Under the pieces are notes generated by a model, which ran no database searches, had not been told where the DNA came from, and saw nothing but the letters and a program-made list of their open reading frames with translations. A DNA stretch of 64,000 bases from Halobacteriovorax sp. DA5. Its GTDB lineage: Bacteria; Bdellovibrionota; Bacteriovoracia; Bacteriovoracales; Bacteriovoracaceae. Below, piece by piece: positions 59,404-64,000 of this stretch. How positions within the stretch are numbered: the stretch's first letter is position 1; every line of letters begins with the position of its first letter. The stretch covers positions 248,001 to 312,000 of the forward strand of contig NZ_PPDJ01000001.1 of assembly GCF_002903145.1 (NCBI RefSeq), read 5' to 3'. The translations under genes were made by a program, and so were the position numbers.

Positions 59404-59756
59404 TGCTCACTATTGGCATACAAAATAATATTCTAACTCTCTTTGTTTATTTGATCGTAGTTCAAATACCAATGATTATTACTTACATTTTTGCTAAAGA
59501 TTTAGGAATTTCTAATCTGTGGTTATACTTTGTTTGTCTTATTATTGGACTGAGGATCGCTTTTTTTAAAGATCAGCACTTTAAAAAGAAAATCGAATCA
59601 AAGCTATTTAAACAACTTCAGTTAAAGAATGGTAAATCTCCTTCAAAAAGTGAGATTGTTAAGGCCTTGAATTTAACGATAAGCCTCAGAGATATAATTT
59701 TCTTTGGTAACTTAATTATCGTATTAATTTTAACGGCAATTTTTAATCAATTTTAA
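59403..59756 (+). CDS. Small membrane protein, unknown
   Basis: This 117-residue protein has hydrophobic spans near 10-27, 35-52 and 93-115 with a basic loop between (KKKIESKLFKQLQLKNGKSP). Its start codon overlaps the pepD stop (TAATG), indicating translational coupling. No family recognised. Confidence 0.6.
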   Translation: MLTIGIQNNILTLFVYLIVVQIPMIITYIFAKDLGISNLWLYFVCLIIGLRIAFFKDQHFKKKIESKLFKQLQLKNGKSPSKSEIVKALNLTISLRDIIFFGNLIIVLILTAIFNQF

Positions 59757-59791
59757 GTTCGATAAAATGACGTAATCTCGATAAGAATGGT

Positions 59792-61939
59792 GTGGAATAT
59801 AAGTATATTTACACCATTCTTATTCTCATCTTTCTTCTTGAAGGCTGCCAAGAACGTAGTCGTACGATTAGTTCTGTCAATACTACTCAGCAACTTGTAA
59901 AAGGATCCCTTACAGCACATTTAGTCTCTAGAAGATTAAATGGGCAAAGAGTTGTTATTGAAGGGGAATGTACAAATAATCTTTTGATATCTTTTTTTTC
60001 AAATAACTTGGCAAGAGATCAGGCATACACTTCTCAATGCTTTGATGACAAGTATCGCAAGGTTTTATTCTTTCAAGATAATATCGAAGGTCGCCAGGAC
60101 GTTTTTATTACTCAAGATGGTTATTCAATTACCATTTCAATTCCTAATGTGGTGACAAAGAAGCCTGGAAAAGTTGTCGTTGATACGCCGATGGCCGGAT
60201 ATTACTACGGGCGTACTATTTACGTTTCTGGTCGATGTAAGAAAAAAGGAACGGTCTTTATAAGAGGTAGCTATATTGCAGACTTTGTGAAAACTGCAGG
60301 TTGTTCTAACGGTATATTTCTTGCGCCAATCTATTTTTCAAAAATCAATGCCGAAAGTATTGAGACTTATCTTTATATTAATCAAGTTGATGAATATGGT
60401 AACAGTTCTGATTTTACTGTTAGGCCAATTAAATTTAGAAATGATGATCATTCAATTTTTCTAAGTGAGACTATCGTCGGTGTCTTTGATGATAACCTCG
60501 ATATCATCGGTACTTGTAAAGGTTTTGATCGAGTTAGTGTTGATGGGAATATTATTGACTGTCTCAATGGAAACTTCAGTTATAAACTTGATATTTTGGC
60601 ACGAAAGAAGTCTGGACAAATGCTTTACCAGGTTCCTATCGAAGGGTTAAATGGGGACTTTCGATCAAATCTTAGAATGTTGTTTTATTATTTTAAGCAA
60701 GCCGAAACTTCACCTCACTTTATTGCTCCTAAAGGAAAGTACGATGAAGGGGCAAGAGGTCGTCATATTATCAGTGGGACCTGTGGTCGCTCTTATCTCA
60801 ATGGTCATGTAAGGTTATACACAAAAAAATCAGAGAATATTATTCTTAATGGCCATAACATCCCTCTAAGACAAGATGATGGCGCATTTATTGTTTATCC
60901 TGAAGAATATGATCTTGAGGGGGAGACAACCATCTTTGCAGAATGCCATGACTTCTATATTGATTATAAAACAAATAATTTTTCAACTTCATTTGATTAT
61001 ATTCCTTCAGATGATATTAGACTTGCCCCTAAAGGAATTGATATCTTTTCGATGGATCATCTAATCGAAGGCGACTGTTCTCAAGGGAGCTATGTTCGCT
61101 TACTTGATGTGAGCAATGAAAATGTTGAACAGGTTAATTGTCTTAATGGACATTACTCGATGATCAACTCTAGTTCTCATATGCTTTCTAGAAATCAATA
61201 TGAAATTTATGAAGTAAATCTCTTTGAAAGTTATCAAGGTGCAAAGCAGGTGATTGATGTTAACTATAGCTACTCCGTCGCATTTCCATATCGCTTTATT
61301 CATGAATCTCCGGTTCCTAACTGGGGCTCAAAGGTGGCTCCGTTAAGGTTTTATTGGAATCATCAATACAAATCAGAGGTAAATGAGATTTACTACGGAT
61401 ACTACTCTAAAGAAAGTTATCTACAAGTTGAATGGAAGAAACTCCCGCAAAATACAAATCAACTACTTCTTGATGGCCATGATTTAATTAGATTAGGTTA
61501 TAAAGAGTGTGAAGAGGTTCAAGTATACTTTCAATCAGTTGATAAGAGGAATCGAAAATCAGTCATTATCGAGACAAATCCTATACGTTTTGATTTTACC
61601 CCTCCTGATGAAAAAGAAGTTGCTCGAATTGATTATTCACCATTATTTAGAAAACAATTACCAAAATTCCACTTTAAAGATGCCGATGATAATTGTGTGA
61701 GTGCTGATAAACTATTTTATAAGTACACTCTTTATCAAGTGATCCTCTCTGGTGAAAATGAATCCGAAATATTGGACCGTAAAACGATCGATGAATTTAC
61801 TGTATCAAGTCATTTCAGCGAGAATTTTTTTAAAAGAAAATATGATCTTGAAGGTTTCTATCAAATAGGGGTGACAATAATTGATCGAGGTCAAAATGCA
61901 ACAAAAGAATATTTATCAACAATTTTCTCATGGAAGTAG
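59792..61939 (+). CDS. Large lipoprotein of repeated Cys-paired beta modules
   Basis: This 715-residue protein has a lipoprotein signal ending FLLEGC. The body contains about five modules with the pattern IxGxC ... CxNGxF spaced by some 30-40 residues: VIEGECTNN, YVSGRCKKK with GCSNGIF, DIIGTCKGF with DCLNGNFSY, IISGTCGRS, and LIEGDCSQG with NCLNGHYS. Each resembles an Ig-like beta sandwich with a cysteine pair. It is probably a surface or periplasm-facing structural or binding protein. GTG start with a poor ribosome site. A terminator follows. Confidence 0.65.
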   Translation: MEYKYIYTILILIFLLEGCQERSRTISSVNTTQQLVKGSLTAHLVSRRLNGQRVVIEGECTNNLLISFFSNNLARDQAYTSQCFDDKYRKVLFFQDNIEGRQDVFITQDGYSITISIPNVVTKKPGKVVVDTPMAGYYYGRTIYVSGRCKKKGTVFIRGSYIADFVKTAGCSNGIFLAPIYFSKINAESIETYLYINQVDEYGNSSDFTVRPIKFRNDDHSIFLSETIVGVFDDNLDIIGTCKGFDRVSVDGNIIDCLNGNFSYKLDILARKKSGQMLYQVPIEGLNGDFRSNLRMLFYYFKQAETSPHFIAPKGKYDEGARGRHIISGTCGRSYLNGHVRLYTKKSENIILNGHNIPLRQDDGAFIVYPEEYDLEGETTIFAECHDFYIDYKTNNFSTSFDYIPSDDIRLAPKGIDIFSMDHLIEGDCSQGSYVRLLDVSNENVEQVNCLNGHYSMINSSSHMLSRNQYEIYEVNLFESYQGAKQVIDVNYSYSVAFPYRFIHESPVPNWGSKVAPLRFYWNHQYKSEVNEIYYGYYSKESYLQVEWKKLPQNTNQLLLDGHDLIRLGYKECEEVQVYFQSVDKRNRKSVIIETNPIRFDFTPPDEKEVARIDYSPLFRKQLPKFHFKDADDNCVSADKLFYKYTLYQVILSGENESEILDRKTIDEFTVSSHFSENFFKRKYDLEGFYQIGVTIIDRGQNATKEYLSTIFSWK

Positions 61940-61948
61940 AGAGAACGA

Positions 61949-61976
61949 GGGGGCATGGAGGCCCCCGTTTTATTTT
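61949..61976 (+). terminator. Intrinsic terminator between convergent genes
   Basis: GGGGGC (61949-61954) and GCCCCC (61961-61966) form a very stable stem with an ATGGAG loop, followed by GTTTTATTTT. It ends the lipoprotein gene ten bases after its stop. Confidence 0.8.
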
Positions 61977-62868
61977 AGTAATGCCAAGGAAATTGTGAGA
62001 AGTCTTTTTCACGCTTTTCAACGAAAGCATCACGGCCTTCTTGTGCTTCAGCAGTTCCGTAAGCTAGTCGAGTTGCTTCACCAGCAAAAAGCTGTTGACC
62101 AACTAAACCATCATCAAGAAGATTGAATCCAAATTTAAGCATACGCATTGCTGTTGGTGACTTTGAATTCATCTCTTTGGCCCACTCAAGCGCAACCTTC
62201 TCAAGGTCTGCATGAGGAACAACTTTATTTACCATACCCATTTGAAATGCTTCTTCGGCGCTATAGTTGAAACCACAGAAGAAGATTTCACGTGCACGTT
62301 TTTGTCCACATTGACGAGCAAGATATGCTGAACCGTAACCAGAGTCAAATGAAGCAACGTCTGGATCCGTTTGTTTAAAGATTGCATGCTCTTTTGAAGC
62401 GATCGTCATGTCACAAACTACGTGAAGTGAATGTCCACCACCAACTGCCCATCCAGGAACTACTGCAACAACTACTTTTGGCATAAAACGAATTAGTCTT
62501 TGCACTTCAAGGATGTGAAGTCTTCCAAGTTTTGCTGGGTCTGGAGTTCCGTCACCATCAACATATTTATATCCGTCTTTTCCACGAATTCTTTGATCGC
62601 CACCTGAGCAGAATGCCCAACCACCATCTTTTGGTGATGGCCCGTTTCCTGTAATAAGAACAACACCAACATCACTCCACATTCTTGCGTGATCTAAGGC
62701 GCGGTAAAGTTCATCAACAGTTTGAGGCCTAAATGCGTTGCGACACTCTGGACGATTGAATGCAATCCTAACTGTCCCTTGATCTACAGCGCGGTGGTAT
62801 GTAATGTCCTTGAAATCGAAGCCTTCAACTTCTTTCCAAGCACTTGGGTCAAAAATATCTGAAACCAT
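61975..62868 (-). CDS. menB: 1,4-dihydroxy-2-naphthoyl-CoA synthase
   Basis: This crotonase-fold enzyme closes the naphthoquinone ring in menaquinone synthesis. The 297-residue protein has AFRPQTVDELYRAL, the oxyanion-hole segments AFCSGGDQRIRG and PGWAVGGGHSLHVVCD, then DPDVASFDSGYGSAYLARQ with the MenB-specific catalytic Asp/Ser-Tyr region. Length is near the E. coli enzyme. GGAGATC precedes the ATG. No other men genes are in the window. It implies a menaquinone-based respiratory chain. Confidence 0.95.
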   Translation of the reverse strand: MVSDIFDPSAWKEVEGFDFKDITYHRAVDQGTVRIAFNRPECRNAFRPQTVDELYRALDHARMWSDVGVVLITGNGPSPKDGGWAFCSGGDQRIRGKDGYKYVDGDGTPDPAKLGRLHILEVQRLIRFMPKVVVAVVPGWAVGGGHSLHVVCDMTIASKEHAIFKQTDPDVASFDSGYGSAYLARQCGQKRAREIFFCGFNYSAEEAFQMGMVNKVVPHADLEKVALEWAKEMNSKSPTAMRMLKFGFNLLDDGLVGQQLFAGEATRLAYGTAEAQEGRDAFVEKREKDFSQFPWHY

Positions 62869-62979
62869 GTGATCTCCTTATTGTTTCGCTCAATATAAAA
62901 TGCCTGAGCTAAAGTGTCATTCATAACTTTATGTGCGGCCAGTCTAAACAAAATGTCAGGGTTGTGAGTTAATGGATGG

Positions 62980-63276
62980 ATGAAAAATCTCATTCTTATT
63001 ACATTTCTATTCTTTTTAGCCTCCAATGTGAGTGCAGATGTAACTGTCGTTGTGGATGGTACTCGTTATTATTGTACTGAAGATGGCAGGCCACCTCAGG
63101 ATCGTCAGTGGCGATGCGTTGCCCATTGTGCTTCAAGAACTTCTGATGGCGAATGTCGTAGGTATAAAGAAGATTTCTGTGGAATCAATGCGGCCTGTAC
63201 TCCTTATTGCGACTCTCGTGCTTCAGATGGTGAATGTCGTCGCTACGGAGATGATATTTGTCGCTCAGAGGATTAG
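62980..63276 (+). CDS. Small exported Cys-rich protein with internal duplication
   Basis: This 98-residue protein has a signal peptide (about 1-19, ending NVSA) and eight or so cysteines in the mature part. Two copies of one motif are visible: CASRTSDGECRRYKEDFC and CDSRASDGECRRYGDDIC, about 30 residues apart. It should be disulfide-bonded and periplasmic or secreted. No family known to me. It ends 15 bases from a convergent lipoprotein gene. Confidence 0.7.
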   Translation: MKNLILITFLFFLASNVSADVTVVVDGTRYYCTEDGRPPQDRQWRCVAHCASRTSDGECRRYKEDFCGINAACTPYCDSRASDGECRRYGDDICRSED

Positions 63277-63291
63277 TAGGCAAATAGCTGA

Positions 63292-63642
63292 CTAAGGCTT
63301 AATGACTTCAAGCTCTTCTATTTCAACATAGAAGTGCTTTGATTCGTTATCTGTTTCACCCTTCAGTAGAAAGAGGGTTTGATAATTATAGTCAGTATCT
63401 AGGCCAAATAACTTCTCAGGAATTCTCACGAGAATCATGCCCTCTTGGTCTTGAACGAGGTAGTAGTTATTTTTGAGCTTCTTATGAATTCGTGCTTTTA
63501 AAGCAACTTCTGCACCATCACTAGGGTTTCTCTTTAATATTGTCGAAGAGTATACACTTCCTTGTTTTTGGCCCAAAAATGTTTTTGAACTGCCACAAGA
63601 AGTTAAAATAAAAATTAGCGTGGTAAGGAATAATTTATTCAT
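63292..63642 (-). CDS. Small lipoprotein, unknown
   Basis: This 116-residue protein has a lipoprotein signal ending ILTSC (Cys16). The mature part is beta-rich (ALKARIHKKLKNNYYLVQDQ, then MILVRIPEKL) and could be an OB-like barrel, though this is a guess from strand pattern. Divergent from the next gene. Confidence 0.65.
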   Translation of the reverse strand: MNKLFLTTLIFILTSCGSSKTFLGQKQGSVYSSTILKRNPSDGAEVALKARIHKKLKNNYYLVQDQEGMILVRIPEKLFGLDTDYNYQTLFLLKGETDNESKHFYVEIEELEVIKP

Positions 63643-63706
63643 AGCAATTATTATATTTAAGTCGTTGGCCTTTGACTATAGGGCAAGAGCTAGAGATAAT
63701 TAACTC

Positions 63707-64000
63707 ATGAAATTAATCACTCTCTTTTTATTTACTCAATTATCATTTGCTAGTATTGGTGGGAAATGGATTGGTGAAGGTGTTGCAAAAACTCCAAAAT
63801 CAACTCAAAAATGTTCTCAAATCTATTTTAAGCTTTTTTACGATGCTTCGAAATTTAAAATACAAGAGGGTGGATATAATTGTAATGGCCTTAGTGCTGA
63901 ATATCCCTATTCTGTCTTTGAGGTAAGAGGGCCGCTTCTTTATTACAAAGGAGAGGTTTCTGGCTTCATTAACAATGACGAGCTTACAATTTATTCAAAA
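63707..64000 (+). CDS. Exported protein, partial (C-terminus outside window)
   Basis: From ATG at 63707 the frame is open for 98 codons to the right edge. It starts with a signal peptide (MKLITLFLFTQLSFA). The mature part SIGGKWIGEGVAKTPKS and later strand-like phrases suggest a small beta-rich, perhaps lipocalin-like, exported protein. Cysteines in KCSQ and YNCNG may pair. Not recognised. Confidence 0.65.
   Translation, partial: MKLITLFLFTQLSFASIGGKWIGEGVAKTPKSTQKCSQIYFKLFYDASKFKIQEGGYNCNGLSAEYPYSVFEVRGPLLYYKGEVSGFINNDELTIYSK

Noticed and set aside
1..64000. rRNA, tRNA, tmRNA or prophage
   Set aside because: No cloverleaf, rRNA core or cluster of phage genes was visible; the only fibre-like gene has a lipoprotein signal and no phage neighbours.

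Overview
The window is low-GC DNA, densely coded on both strands, with no rRNA or tRNA gene that I could find. Gene content points to a Gram-negative, respiring bacterium: lgt and many lipoproteins, outer-membrane barrel proteins, a PBP4-type carboxypeptidase, an LpxO-like hydroxylase, menaquinone synthesis (menB), aconitase B and proteobacterial-type gshA. The many exported hydrolases, the AT-rich codons and the overall style fit Bdellovibrionota, most likely the Bacteriovorax/Halobacteriovorax side. That placement is an inference from memory of such genomes, not a database result.

Layout. 1-2.3 kb: arsenic operon (arsC, acr3 cut by the left edge) and dihydroorotase, back to back with cysS. 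3.9-13.9 kb: small exported protein, exported patatin, lgt, priA, LysE-type exporter, histidine kinase with a periplasmic binding protein, dacB, yidD. 14-18 kb: nth with an esterase and a DUF2797 protein, a lipase-like hydrolase and a class-I amidotransferase. 18.0-18.5 kb is the only long gap. 19.3-24.1 kb: M48 protease, metallo-beta-lactamase-fold hydrolase, Bcp, secreted EEP nuclease/phosphatase, PAP2 phosphatase.

24.2-28.3 kb is a block of four exported proteins: a pretoxin-like protein and a BECR-RNase-like toxin candidate that overlap, facing two proteins with HExxH metalloprotease motifs. 28.8-35.3 kb: TPR lipoprotein, LysM protein, topA with a histone-like tail, DUF368 transporter. 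35.4-37.4 kb: porin, FMN-binding protein and His-rich four-helix membrane protein, with an intrinsic terminator buried inside the second gene. 37.4-46.8 kb: DUF501, barrel/envelope proteins, gshA, LpxO-like hydroxylase, AsmA-like protein, a GNAT-lysA pair.

46.8-47.8 kb is a complete insertion-sequence-like element with 24-bp inverted ends. Next to it lies a cobalt/nickel efflux pair (dmeR, dmeF) with a visible operator. 49.3-54.2 kb: a 1355-residue lipoprotein built like a phage tail fibre with a self-cleaving S74 chaperone domain, then a secreted protein with a possible Cys-His-Asp triad. 54.3-64 kb: acnB, pepD, a Cys-module lipoprotein, menB, small exported proteins, and a gene cut by the right edge.

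Two organisational habits stand out. Convergent genes often overlap by their stop codons instead of being separated by terminators. GGCC is strikingly frequent in native genes but absent inside the transposase gene.
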